23,129 nucleotides of DNA. It comes from Rhizobium sp. LCM 4573 (GTDB taxonomy: Bacteria > Pseudomonadota > Alphaproteobacteria > Rhizobiales > Rhizobiaceae). Both the position numbers and the translations under genes were made by a program. Position 1 is the first letter of the stretch; each line of letters begins with the position of its first letter. The notes below the pieces were generated by a model, which saw only the letters and a program-made list of their open reading frames with translations, did no database searches and was not told the DNA's origin. The stretch covers positions 119,925 to 143,053 of the forward strand of contig NZ_MDDW01000005.1 of the NCBI RefSeq assembly GCF_001854865.1, read 5' to 3'. Below are positions 15,933 to 23,106 of this stretch, piece after piece.

Positions 15933-16654
15933 CTTCCGCTTCCTGGGTCAGGGAACTGCCGGTCGCCCATCGCGGCTATCACGACATGAACAAATCCGTC
16001 TGGGAGAATACGCTTTCCGCCTTCTCCCGGGCGGTGGAAGCGGGCTTTGCCATCGAATGCGACCTCCAGCTCGCCGCCGACAGCGTGCCGGTGGTCTTTC
16101 ACGACCACGACCTCCAGCGGCTCTGCGGCATCAAGGGCGATGTGCGCGAGCGCACCTCGGCCGAACTCGGCATGCTCGCCGTCGGCGGGACGAAGGACAG
16201 GATCCCCACGCTGAAGCAGATGCTGGCCATCGTCGCCGGAAAGGTGCCGCTCGTCATCGAGCTCAAGGGCCGTGAAGGCGAGGATGACGGCTTTATCGAA
16301 GCCGTTCTCGAAGTGCTGGAAGGCTATCAGGGCAAGGTTGCCCTCATGAGCTTCGATCATCACCTCCTGAAGGAGCTGAAAGCCGCAGGCGCTCCCTATC
16401 CGCTCGGTCTTACGGCGGAGGGAAACAAGCCGGAGGATTTCTTCATGCACGACGAAGCCATGCAGCTCGGACTCGATTTCATCTCCTATCACTGGGCGCA
16501 TCTGCCGAACAGCTTCGTCACCGGACAGAGACAGGCGCAAATTCCGGTGATCACCTGGACCGTGAGGGATGTAATGGCCCGCGAACATACCTATAAATAT
16601 GCGGACCAGATGACATTCGAGGGTTTTGACCCAAGGGAGATGGCCTCCGCCTAA
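15929..16654 (+). CDS. glycerophosphodiester phosphodiesterase family protein
   Basis: GDPD enzymes hydrolyse deacylated phospholipids such as glycerophosphocholine to glycerol-3-phosphate and alcohol. The 241-residue single domain has AHRGYH (13-18) with catalytic His14, ENT (27-29), ECDLQLAADSVPVVFHDH (43-60) with metal ligands Glu43 and Asp45 and the second catalytic His58, and IELKG near 110. No signal peptide is seen, so it is likely cytosolic, like UgpQ. It is joined to the RidA-like gene by a four-base overlap, and its TAA directly precedes the next ATG (TAAATG). The exact substrate is unknown. Confidence 0.93.
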   Translation: MTSASWVRELPVAHRGYHDMNKSVWENTLSAFSRAVEAGFAIECDLQLAADSVPVVFHDHDLQRLCGIKGDVRERTSAELGMLAVGGTKDRIPTLKQMLAIVAGKVPLVIELKGREGEDDGFIEAVLEVLEGYQGKVALMSFDHHLLKELKAAGAPYPLGLTAEGNKPEDFFMHDEAMQLGLDFISYHWAHLPNSFVTGQRQAQIPVITWTVRDVMAREHTYKYADQMTFEGFDPREMASA

Positions 16655-17848
16655 ATGCCCGGCAACCTCACCATCCGCATCGAAAAATCCTTCTGCGCGA
16701 TCAACCGGGAAAGCTGGTCGCGCCTTTCCGGCACCTCGAATACTTCTTTAGATATCCCTTATAATCCGTTCATTTCCCATGCGTTTCTTTCCTCTCTGGA
16801 AGGATCGGGTTCGGCTGCCGCAAAGACCGGCTGGCTTGGGCAGCATCTGCTTCTGGAGAATGATGCGGGAGCGCTGATCGGAGCAATTCCCGGCTATCTG
16901 AAAAGCCATAGCCAGGGCGAATACGTCTTCGACCATGGCTGGGCGGATGCCTTCGAACGGGCCGGCGGGCGCTATTATCCGAAACTGCAATGCACCGTGC
17001 CCTTCACGCCCGCAACCGGACCTCGCCTCCTCGTCTCCGCCGGCTATGATCCCGACGCCACCCGCGCGACGCTTGCCGCCGGTCTCCAGGAGGTGACGCG
17101 TCAGCTCGGCGTCTCTTCCGCGCATGTGACCTTCCTGCCGGAAGAGGAGTTACCCGCCTTCGAGGAGGCTGGCTATCTGCATCGCACCGACAAGCAGTTC
17201 CATTTCATCAACCAGGGCTATGCCGATCACGACGAATTTCTGGAAACGCTGGCTTCCCGCAAGCGCAAGGCGCTGAAGAAGGAGCGCCGGGCCGCGGTCG
17301 AGAACGGCATCACCATCGACTGGCTGACCGGCAAGGACCTTACGGAAGATGTCTGGGACCAGTTCTTCGCCTTCTACATGGATACGGGCGGCCGCAAATG
17401 GGGGCGTCCCTATCTCACCCGCAGCTTCTATTCGCTGATCGGCGAGCGGATGGCGGATGACATCCTGCTCGTCATGGCAAAGCGCGCGGGAAAATACATC
17501 GCCGGCGCCATCAACTTCATCGGGGGCGACGCGCTTTACGGTCGTCATTGGGGCTGTATCGAGGATCATCCCTTCCTGCATTTCGAGGTCTGCTATCATC
17601 AGGCGATCGACTTCGCGCTGGCGAAGGGCTTGAAGCGGGTGGAAGCGGGCGCGCAGGGGGAGCACAAGCTGGCGCGCGGCTACCTGCCTGTCACCACCCA
17701 TTCGGCGCATTACATCGCCCATCAAGGTCTTCGGCGGGCGGTCGCCGACTATCTCGAGCGCGAACGCCACGAGGTGGAGTATATGAGCGAATACCTGTCC
17801 GAGCACAGCCCGTTCCGCAAGGGCGAGCGGCAACAGGAACAGGATTGA
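16655..17848 (+). CDS. FemAB-like GNAT-fold acyltransferase (DUF482)
   Basis: The 397-residue protein resembles the FemAB_like family (PF04339, DUF482), which proteobacteria carry although they lack FemABX-type interpeptide bridges, so the true substrate is unknown. Recognisable parts are NPFISHAFLSSLE (37-49), a basic helix RKRKALKKERR (202-212), GRHWGC (296-301) and EAGAQGEHKLARGYLP (330-345), all in family order. No signal peptide or membrane helix is present. The ATG follows the GDPD stop with no space and lacks a clear Shine-Dalgarno, so coupling is likely. Amino-acyl or peptide transfer to a cell-wall precursor is often suggested, but this is inference. Confidence 0.87.
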   Translation: MPGNLTIRIEKSFCAINRESWSRLSGTSNTSLDIPYNPFISHAFLSSLEGSGSAAAKTGWLGQHLLLENDAGALIGAIPGYLKSHSQGEYVFDHGWADAFERAGGRYYPKLQCTVPFTPATGPRLLVSAGYDPDATRATLAAGLQEVTRQLGVSSAHVTFLPEEELPAFEEAGYLHRTDKQFHFINQGYADHDEFLETLASRKRKALKKERRAAVENGITIDWLTGKDLTEDVWDQFFAFYMDTGGRKWGRPYLTRSFYSLIGERMADDILLVMAKRAGKYIAGAINFIGGDALYGRHWGCIEDHPFLHFEVCYHQAIDFALAKGLKRVEAGAQGEHKLARGYLPVTTHSAHYIAHQGLRRAVADYLERERHEVEYMSEYLSEHSPFRKGERQQEQD

Positions 17849-17891
17849 GCCCGGCGCGACCGCGTTCACCAATCAAGGAGAGGACATTACC

Positions 17892-18323
17892 ATGAGCGGC
17901 CAGACCTACGACGAGAACAACATCTTCGCGAAGATCCTGCGTGGCGAAATCCCCTGCCACCGCATCTACGAGGACGACCATACGCTCGCCTTCATGGACG
18001 TGATGCCGCAATCGCCAGGCCATCTGCTGGTCGTGCCGAAGGCACCTTCACGCAATATTCTGGATGCCGACCCCACGGTTCTGTCGAACCTTGTCCCGAT
18101 CGTCCAGAAGCTTGCCAAGGCAGCGAAGGAAGCCTTCGAGGCGGACGGCATCACGGTCATCCAGTTCAACGAGCCAGCCGCCGGCCAGACCGTCTATCAC
18201 CTGCATTTCCATGTCATTCCCCGCTACGAGGGCCTGCCGCTCAAGCCCCATTCGGGCAAGATGGAGGATAATGAGGTGCTCGCGTCTCAGGCGGAAAAGA
18301 TCATCGGCAAGCTCGGGAACTGA
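17892..18323 (+). CDS. HIT family protein (histidine triad nucleotide-binding)
   Basis: HIT proteins of the Hint branch hydrolyse phosphoramidate bonds of nucleotides such as AMP-lysine. The 143-residue protein has FAKILRGEIPCHRIYEDD (12-29), SPGHLLVVPK (41-50) and the triad QTVYHLHFHVIP (99-110), with His103, His105 (nucleophile) and His107. Length and N-terminus fit the family. AAGGAG lies ten bases before the ATG. It follows the FemAB-like gene by 43 bases without a visible terminator and is probably the last gene of the plus-strand group; the opposite azlD ends 20 bases later. Confidence 0.94.
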   Translation: MSGQTYDENNIFAKILRGEIPCHRIYEDDHTLAFMDVMPQSPGHLLVVPKAPSRNILDADPTVLSNLVPIVQKLAKAAKEAFEADGITVIQFNEPAAGQTVYHLHFHVIPRYEGLPLKPHSGKMEDNEVLASQAEKIIGKLGN

Positions 18324-18347
18324 CCCGGGCTACCCCACCGGCGTCAG
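18320..18347. terminator. weak hairpin between convergent HIT and azlD genes
   Basis: CTGAC and GTCAG frame the 20-base gap, with short internal CGG/CCG pairs broken by mismatches. It covers both stop codons. No T-run follows on either side, so it is a poor terminator candidate, noted because none better was found here. Confidence 0.2.
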
Positions 18348-18685
18348 AAGCCGAGCCACCAGAGCCCGCTTGCAAGAAGCGCCATGGAGACCGCGACCCC
18401 GACGCCGACCTTCTGGCCGGAGACGAGGAAGGCGACGAAGCCCAGGCCCGCAGCGGCCAGCCGCAGCCATAGCGGCGAGCCCGCAAGCGTTCCCGTTGGA
18501 AAAACGATGAGCTTGGCGGTGACGGCCATGACGAGTGCCGTCGCCACCGCCCTCACCCAATGCAGCGCTTCGGAATCCTCTTTCAGGCGATTGCCGCTCA
18601 GAACCCCGAGCCACCGCCAGATATCCGTGGCGAGAAAGCCCGCCACCGCGATCACCAGATAGCTCCACCACCAGACTTCGGTCAT
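18344..18685 (-). CDS. azlD: AzlD-type branched-chain amino acid exporter subunit
   Basis: AzlD is the small membrane partner of AzlC (YgaH of the YgaZH valine/methionine exporter). The 113-residue protein has four hydrophobic segments, at about 7-20, 44-62, 70-88 and 94-112, and the family FLATDIWRWLG region (18-28). AGGGAG precedes the ATG. The start overlaps the azlC stop by four bases (ATGA), which agrees with the stoichiometric pair seen elsewhere. No substrate can be assigned beyond the family. Confidence 0.85.
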   Translation of the reverse strand: MTEVWWWSYLVIAVAGFLATDIWRWLGVLSGNRLKEDSEALHWVRAVATALVMAVTAKLIVFPTGTLAGSPLWLRLAAAGLGFVAFLVSGQKVGVGVAVSMALLASGLWWLGF

Positions 18686-19428
18686 CGCGCGCTCCCTGTC
18701 CGCCTGCGCCGGCGGATATAGAACCGGTCGATGAGATAGGCGGCCGTGCCGCCGCCGATCCCCGCATAGAGCACGTCGAATTCAGGCGCCACCAGCGCCA
18801 TAAAAGGTCCGCCGACGATGCCGACCATGAAAGCGAGCCTCACCACGCTGTGATGCGCCGTCGCCCAGATCGAGGCGACGAAGTAGACTGGCGTCAGCAT
18901 GAAGAGCGTGCCGGCGACGAGCGGCGGAAACTGCGACACCAGCCCGTAGCAGATGGCGACGATGCCGGTGTTGATCGTCGTCAGCGTCAGGCCGAATCCA
19001 AGGAAATAGACGGCGCGATGCTCGCGCGGCACGTCGCGGAGGGTTCGAAGAGCGAAAACCCAGGCCGTTATGGCGATAAAATGGGAAGCGAAGAGCAAGA
19101 GCCAGGTCGGCGTCAGCCGCGTGCGCATCTCGGGCACGATCGAGGCGACCATCGGCATCATGCGGATGGACGACAGCGTTACGGCAAGGAAGCAGGCCGC
19201 GAGCGGCGCCCCGGTGGTCATCATGCCGACAAGGATCATCTGCGCCGGCAGAGCCCATATGCCGAAGGTCATGAACATCGCTTCGCCGCGCGAGATCCCG
19301 GCCTCCAGTGCAAACGCGCTGAACCCGACGAAGGACGTCATGAGTATGAGGGCGGGCAGCGAAGTGATGCCCTTCATTCCGGTGTAGAACCAGAACGAAG
19401 CGGGCCGCGTATCACTGTCTATGGACAT
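18682..19428 (-). CDS. azlC: AzlC family branched-chain amino acid exporter
   Basis: AzlC (YgaZ-like) is the large membrane subunit of a branched-chain amino acid exporter. The 248-residue protein has about seven hydrophobic segments. It carries the family signature SSIRMMPM in the third segment and GIWALPAQM before it, and ends in a basic tail (RRRRRTG). The ATG at 19428 starts MSIDSDTRPASFWF; the frame stays open upstream into the clpA terminator, but those codons overlap the hairpin and were discarded. No good Shine-Dalgarno is visible at this ATG, so the start is less sure than the gene. No promoter was recognised in the 89 bases to clpA. Confidence 0.88.
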   Translation of the reverse strand: MSIDSDTRPASFWFYTGMKGITSLPALILMTSFVGFSAFALEAGISRGEAMFMTFGIWALPAQMILVGMMTTGAPLAACFLAVTLSSIRMMPMVASIVPEMRTRLTPTWLLLFASHFIAITAWVFALRTLRDVPREHRAVYFLGFGLTLTTINTGIVAICYGLVSQFPPLVAGTLFMLTPVYFVASIWATAHHSVVRLAFMVGIVGGPFMALVAPEFDVLYAGIGGGTAAYLIDRFYIRRRRRTGSAR

Positions 19429-19469
19429 GAAAAATCCGGATGGGCGCAAATGGACTTCAATACAGAAAC

Positions 19470-19498
19470 GACAATGCCGGGACGAGCCCGGCATTGTC
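19470..19498 (-). terminator. rho-independent terminator after clpA
   Basis: A perfect 12-bp stem, GACAATGCCGGG / CCCGGCATTGTC, has a five-base loop, 19 bases past the clpA stop. It is followed on the minus strand by GTTTCTGTATT. It should end the clpS-clpA transcript and separate it from azlCD. Confidence 0.82.
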
Positions 19499-19517
19499 CG
19501 GCTGGATCACGCCAGCC

Positions 19518-22043
19518 TCACTTCTTCTTCGGCACCCTGGGAACGGTGCTGCCCTTGCGGGGCGATGTCCTGGGCGGCTCTTCCGAAGCGATCACATCGG
19601 CATCGACCATGGCGCGCGCCTTGGCCGATGAGCCGCCGTCCTTGTCCTTGCCGGACTTCTTCGGCGCCTTGGCCTTTGCCTTGGGGGCGGCCTCTTCGGC
19701 CGCCTCCTTCACCTCGGCTTCCGGCTTCGGCTTCACCGGCGCGGTCTCCGGAATGGCTTCGAGGATGAGGCCATCCTTGCCGTCTTCCTTCTTGCCGACC
19801 GTGACGTTCACCACGCCGCCCTTCCGCAGCTTGCCGAACAGGATCTCGTTGGCGAGCGGCTTCTTGATGTGCTCCTGAATGACGCGCGAGAGCGGCCGGG
19901 CACCCATCTTCTCGTCGTAGCCCTTTTCGGCAAGCCAGGCGATCGCATCCTCGTGCAGGTCGAAGGTGACGTTGCGTTCCGAAAGCTGCGTCTCGAGCTG
20001 CATGACGAACTTCTGCACGACCTGATGGATGACTTCCGTCGGCAGCGGCGCGAACGGGATCACGGCATCCAGGCGGTTGCGGAATTCCGGCGTGAAGAGG
20101 CGGTTCAATGCCTCCTCGTCTTCCCCGGTGCGCTTGGACGAACCGAAACCGATGGCGGCCTTGGCCATTTCCGAAGCGCCCGCATTGGTCGTCATGATCA
20201 GGATGACGTTGCGGAAATCGATCTTCTTGCCGTTGTGGTCCGTCAGCGAACCATGGTCCATGACCTGCAGCAGGATGTTGAAGATATCCGGATGCGCCTT
20301 CTCGATCTCGTCGAGCAGGACCACGCTATGCGGATGCTGATCGACGCTGTCGGTCAGGAGGCCGCCCTGGTCGAAGCCGACATAGCCGGGAGGTGCGCCG
20401 AGCAGCCGCGAGACGGTGTGGCGTTCCATATATTCCGACATGTCGAAGCGCAGCAGTTCGACGCCGAGCGAGGAGGCAAGCTGCTTGGCGACTTCCGTCT
20501 TGCCGACGCCCGTGGGGCCGGAGAAGACATAGGCGCCGATCGGCTTGTTCGGCTCGCGCAGGCCCGCGCGGGCAAGCTTGATCGCGGTCGAAAGCGCCTC
20601 GATCGCCTTGTCCTGGCCGTAGACCACCGAGCGAAGCTCCTTCTCCAGGTTGGCGAGAACCATCTCGTCATCCTTGGAAACGGTCTTCGGCGGAATGCGT
20701 GCCATCGTGGCTATCGTGGCTTCGATTTCCTTCTCGGTGATCAGCTTGCGGCGCCTGGAGGCCGGCAGCAGCATCTGCGCCGCACCGGTCTCGTCGATCA
20801 CGTCGATCGCCTTGTCCGGCAGCTTGCGGTCGGAGATGTAGCGCGCCGAAAGCTCGACGGCCGACTTGATCGCCTCGTTGGTATAACGAAGCTTGTGATA
20901 GTCCTCGAAATAGGGCTTGAGCCCCTTCATGATCTCGATCGCATCGTCGATCGACGGCTCGTTGACGTCGATCTTCTGGAAGCGGCGAACGAGCGCCCGG
21001 TCCTTCTCGAAGAACTGGCGGTATTCCTTGTAGGTGGTCGACCCAATGCAACGGATCGCCCCCGAAGACAGCGCCGGCTTCAGGAGGTTCGACGCATCCA
21101 TCGCGCCGCCCGAGGTGGCGCCCGCGCCGATCACGGTGTGGATCTCATCGATGAAAAGCACCGCGCCCGGATATTCCTCGAGCTCCTTGACAACCTGCTT
21201 CAGCCGCTCCTCGAAATCGCCACGATAGCGCGTGCCGGCGAGCAGCGTGCCCATGTCGAGCGAGAAGATGGTGGCATCGGAAAGCGCTTCCGGCACCTTG
21301 CCTTCGACGATCCGCTTGGCGAGGCCTTCGGCGATCGCCGTCTTGCCGACGCCGGGGTCGCCCACATAGAGCGGGTTGTTCTTGGAGCGGCGGCACAGCA
21401 CCTGGATGGTGCGGTTCACTTCCGCATTGCGGCCGATAAGGGGATCGATCCTGCCCTCGCGGGCCTTGTCGTTCAGGTTGACGCAATAGGCCTTCAAGGC
21501 ATCCTGCGGCTTCTTGGCCGATCCCTCGTCCTGCTCGCGGGCAGGCTTGGAATCCGGATCGGCCTCCTCGGCGCCGCGCGGCGGACGGACCTGGGAGGAG
21601 CCCGGACGCTTGCCGATGCCGTGGGAGATGTAGTTGACCGCATCGTAGCGGGTCATTTCCTGCTCCTGCAGGAAGAAGGCCGCATGGCTTTCCCGCTCGG
21701 CGAAGATCGCGACGAGGACGTTTGCGCCGGTCACTTCCTCGCGGCCGGAAGACTGGACGTGGATCACCGCGCGCTGGATGACGCGCTGGAAGCCGGAGGT
21801 CGGCTTGGAATCCTCGTCGTAACCGGTGACCAGATTGGAAAGCTCGTTATCGACATAGTCGCTAACGGTCTTGCGCAGGACTTCGAGATTGACGTTACAA
21901 GCGCCCATGACCGCCGCTGCGTCCGCGTCGTCTATCAACGCCAGAAGCAGGTGTTCGAGCGTAGCATATTCGTGATGCCGCTCGTTGGCAAAGGTCAGTG
22001 CCTGATGCAGCGCCTTTTCAAGACTAGGCGAAAAAGTTGGCAC
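19518..22043 (-). CDS. clpA: ATP-dependent Clp protease ATP-binding subunit ClpA
   Basis: ClpA is the hexameric unfoldase that feeds ClpP and takes N-end-rule substrates from ClpS. The 841-residue protein has the N-domain (1-145), an acidic linker, a first AAA+ module with GDPGVGKT (228-235) and VLFIDE (295-300), and a second with GPTGVGKT (509-516) and VVLLDEIEKAHPD. A Lys/Ala/Glu-rich tail (about 765-841) extends beyond the roughly 760 residues of E. coli ClpA. The start is a GTG at 22043: it has GAGGA about eight bases upstream and gives the family N-terminus MPTFSPSLEKAL. The upstream alternative (also GTG) would overlap clpS by 20 bases. The gap to clpS is ten bases. Confidence 0.95.
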   Translation of the reverse strand: MPTFSPSLEKALHQALTFANERHHEYATLEHLLLALIDDADAAAVMGACNVNLEVLRKTVSDYVDNELSNLVTGYDEDSKPTSGFQRVIQRAVIHVQSSGREEVTGANVLVAIFAERESHAAFFLQEQEMTRYDAVNYISHGIGKRPGSSQVRPPRGAEEADPDSKPAREQDEGSAKKPQDALKAYCVNLNDKAREGRIDPLIGRNAEVNRTIQVLCRRSKNNPLYVGDPGVGKTAIAEGLAKRIVEGKVPEALSDATIFSLDMGTLLAGTRYRGDFEERLKQVVKELEEYPGAVLFIDEIHTVIGAGATSGGAMDASNLLKPALSSGAIRCIGSTTYKEYRQFFEKDRALVRRFQKIDVNEPSIDDAIEIMKGLKPYFEDYHKLRYTNEAIKSAVELSARYISDRKLPDKAIDVIDETGAAQMLLPASRRRKLITEKEIEATIATMARIPPKTVSKDDEMVLANLEKELRSVVYGQDKAIEALSTAIKLARAGLREPNKPIGAYVFSGPTGVGKTEVAKQLASSLGVELLRFDMSEYMERHTVSRLLGAPPGYVGFDQGGLLTDSVDQHPHSVVLLDEIEKAHPDIFNILLQVMDHGSLTDHNGKKIDFRNVILIMTTNAGASEMAKAAIGFGSSKRTGEDEEALNRLFTPEFRNRLDAVIPFAPLPTEVIHQVVQKFVMQLETQLSERNVTFDLHEDAIAWLAEKGYDEKMGARPLSRVIQEHIKKPLANEILFGKLRKGGVVNVTVGKKEDGKDGLILEAIPETAPVKPKPEAEVKEAAEEAAPKAKAKAPKKSGKDKDGGSSAKARAMVDADVIASEEPPRTSPRKGSTVPRVPKKK

Positions 22044-22053
22044 GTGGGGTTCC

Positions 22054-22413
22054 TCACTTCTTTTCCATGACACATTGCAGCGGATGCTGGTGTTGCCGGG
22101 AGAAGTCCATGACCTGGCTCACTTTGGTTTCCGCCACCTCGTATGTAAATATTCCGCATTCCCCCACGCCATGGTTGTGAACGTGGAGCATGATGCGCGT
22201 CGCCGCCTCGCGATCCTTCTGAAAAAAACGCTCCAGAATGTGAATGACGAATTCCATCGGCGTATAGTCGTCATTCAGGAGAAGCACGCGATAGAGATTT
22301 GGCTTCTTGGTCTTCGGCTTCGTGCGGGTGATAACCGAAGTTCCCCGGTTGCCGTTGTCTCCGTCCGTACCTTTTTCACGTTCCATCAAGATCGGCTCTG
22401 CGATCATCTTCAT
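22054..22413 (-). CDS. clpS: ATP-dependent Clp protease adaptor ClpS
   Basis: ClpS binds N-degron residues (Leu, Phe, Tyr, Trp) and hands proteins to ClpA while blocking other substrates. The 119-residue protein has a flexible polar N-terminus (1-38), the binding-pocket strand [15 protein letters not shown] (41-55) with Asn47 and Asp48-49, and [13 protein letters not shown] (77-89). The N-terminus is longer than E. coli ClpS (106 residues). The start at 22413 has GGGGAATGA before it, and two other ATGs lie close by. Alphaproteobacteria often have a second ClpS elsewhere; the copy next to clpA is usually ClpS1. Confidence 0.95.
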   Translation of the reverse strand: MKMIAEPILMEREKGTDGDNGNRGTSVITRTKPKTKKPNLYRVLLLNDDYTPMEFVIHILERFFQKDREAATRIMLHVHNHGVGECGIFTYEVAETKVSQVMDFSRQHQHPLQCVMEKK

Positions 22414-22472
22414 TCATTCCCCAATCATCCGGTGGAAGTTCCGAACGGTTTCCGGCCGGACATCAGATTTTT

Positions 22473-22483
22473 ACTAACTTAGT
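22473..22483. repeat. small palindrome upstream of clpS
   Basis: ACTAA-C-TTAGT is a perfect 11-base dyad in an AT-rich stretch about 60 bases before the clpS start. It could be an operator, but its size makes chance possible. Confidence 0.25.
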
Positions 22484-22496
22484 TCATTGGACGCAG

Positions 22497-22524
22497 ATTT
22501 TAAGCCCCCTTCGCCGCCGCGCAA
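22497..22524 (-). promoter_or_regulatory. weak candidate promoter of clpS-clpA
   Basis: On the minus strand TTGCGC (22524-22519) and TAAAAT (22502-22497) are 16 bases apart. The -10 is good and the -35 poor. No CTTG/CCTATNT-type heat-shock sigma-32 promoter was recognised. Confidence 0.25.
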
Positions 22525-22532
22525 TCACTAAT

Positions 22533-22556
22533 CCGCTAACCCGTGTGCATTAGCGG
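22533..22556. repeat. inverted repeat between clpS and the phasin gene
   Basis: CCGCTAA and TTAGCGG are perfect complements, ten bases apart. The repeat sits just downstream of the phasin terminator and upstream of the clpS promoter candidate. No T-run makes it a terminator. Confidence 0.35.
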
Positions 22557-22587
22557 CGGAAAACTCCGGCCGCGGGGAGTGGAAATG

Positions 22588-22617
22588 AAAAAGCCGGCGC
22601 CGCGAAGCGACGCCGGC
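22588..22617 (-). terminator. strong rho-independent terminator after the phasin gene
   Basis: On the minus strand GCCGGCGTCG and CGGCGCCGGC form a 10-bp GC stem with one G-U pair around the loop CTTCG, and TTTTTC follows at once. It is 43 bases past the phasin stop and has all the parts of a classic terminator. Confidence 0.88.
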
Positions 22618-22659
22618 CTCTGACGAGGAGGGCCGTTGATCGTTTTTCGATATGGCCGC

Positions 22660-23010
22660 TCAGGCGGCGGCGGTCGCCGCCGGGTTTGCAGGCTTCGCAA
22701 TGGGCGCCTCGTACGGCTTGTAGGCGGCCTTGGCAAGATCGGCATAGATTTCGCTCATTCTGGTCGCCTCGGCAATGAAACCTTCGTAGGACGACTTCAG
22801 ATAATTGGCCTGCAGCTCGAAGACCGCTTCGACACTGCGGGCACCGACGAAGGCCTCCATGAAGGCCGTCACGTCCTGAAAGGATTTGCGGGAGTAATCG
22901 TTCGCCTCGACGGCGATTGCCTGGAACCCCTTGGCCATCTCGGAATAGCTCTTCAGCATGGCGTCCATCGCTTCCCTGGTCGTCCTCTCGGCATCGTCGA
23001 AATGAAACAT
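22660..23010 (-). CDS. phaP: phasin family protein
   Basis: Phasins coat polyhydroxybutyrate granules in the cytosol and control their size and number. The 116-residue protein is almost wholly amphipathic alpha-helix (about 1-95) with no Cys, and ends in an Ala/Pro/Lys-rich tail (KPANPAATAAA), typical of the family. From memory, Sinorhizobium meliloti carries phaP2 beside clpS-clpA in the same order, so this is probably its counterpart. The ATG at 23010 is chosen because AAGGGG lies about seven bases before it; an ATG six codons upstream has no ribosome site and overlaps the leader. It is a single-gene unit with its own promoter, dyad and terminator. Confidence 0.85.
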   Translation of the reverse strand: MFHFDDAERTTREAMDAMLKSYSEMAKGFQAIAVEANDYSRKSFQDVTAFMEAFVGARSVEAVFELQANYLKSSYEGFIAEATRMSEIYADLAKAAYKPYEAPIAKPANPAATAAA

Positions 23011-23040
23011 GGCATGCCCCTTGTTCATTCGGAAACACTG

Positions 23041-23069
23041 ATAGAAGTGCCTCGCCCCATCAAAGTCAA
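23041..23069 (-). promoter_or_regulatory. promoter of the phasin gene
   Basis: On the minus strand TTGACT (23069-23064) and TTCTAT (23046-23041) stand exactly 17 bases apart, the best sigma-70-type match in the window. The start site would lie about 25 bases before the coding start, leaving a short leader with AAGGGG. Confidence 0.65.
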
Positions 23070-23076
23070 GCCGGAA

Positions 23077-23091
23077 TTGTGCGCCGCACAA
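23077..23091. promoter_or_regulatory. TGC-N3-GCA dyad upstream of the phasin promoter (possible PhaR/AniA site)
   Basis: TTGTGC-GCC-GCACAA is a perfect 6-bp inverted repeat ending eight bases upstream of the phasin -35 box. Its core TGC-N3-GCA matches the half-site pattern described for PhaR, the PHB-responsive repressor of phasin genes (CTGC-N3-GCAG type). The position just above -35 is suitable for a repressor, but this is inferred. Confidence 0.45.
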
Positions 23092-23106
23092 GAATGGCGG
23101 GGGAAC

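Noticed and set aside
18535..19878. A 447-codon plus-strand open frame across azlD, azlC and clpA
   Set aside because: It spans two minus-strand transcription units and the terminator at 19470; its residues are highly charged and low in complexity.
19869..22070. A 733-codon plus-strand open frame opposite clpA
   Set aside because: It is exactly antisense to a clear ClpA with intact motifs. Its translation is rich in Arg, Asp and His with no domain, a common product of GC-rich codon bias on the opposite strand.
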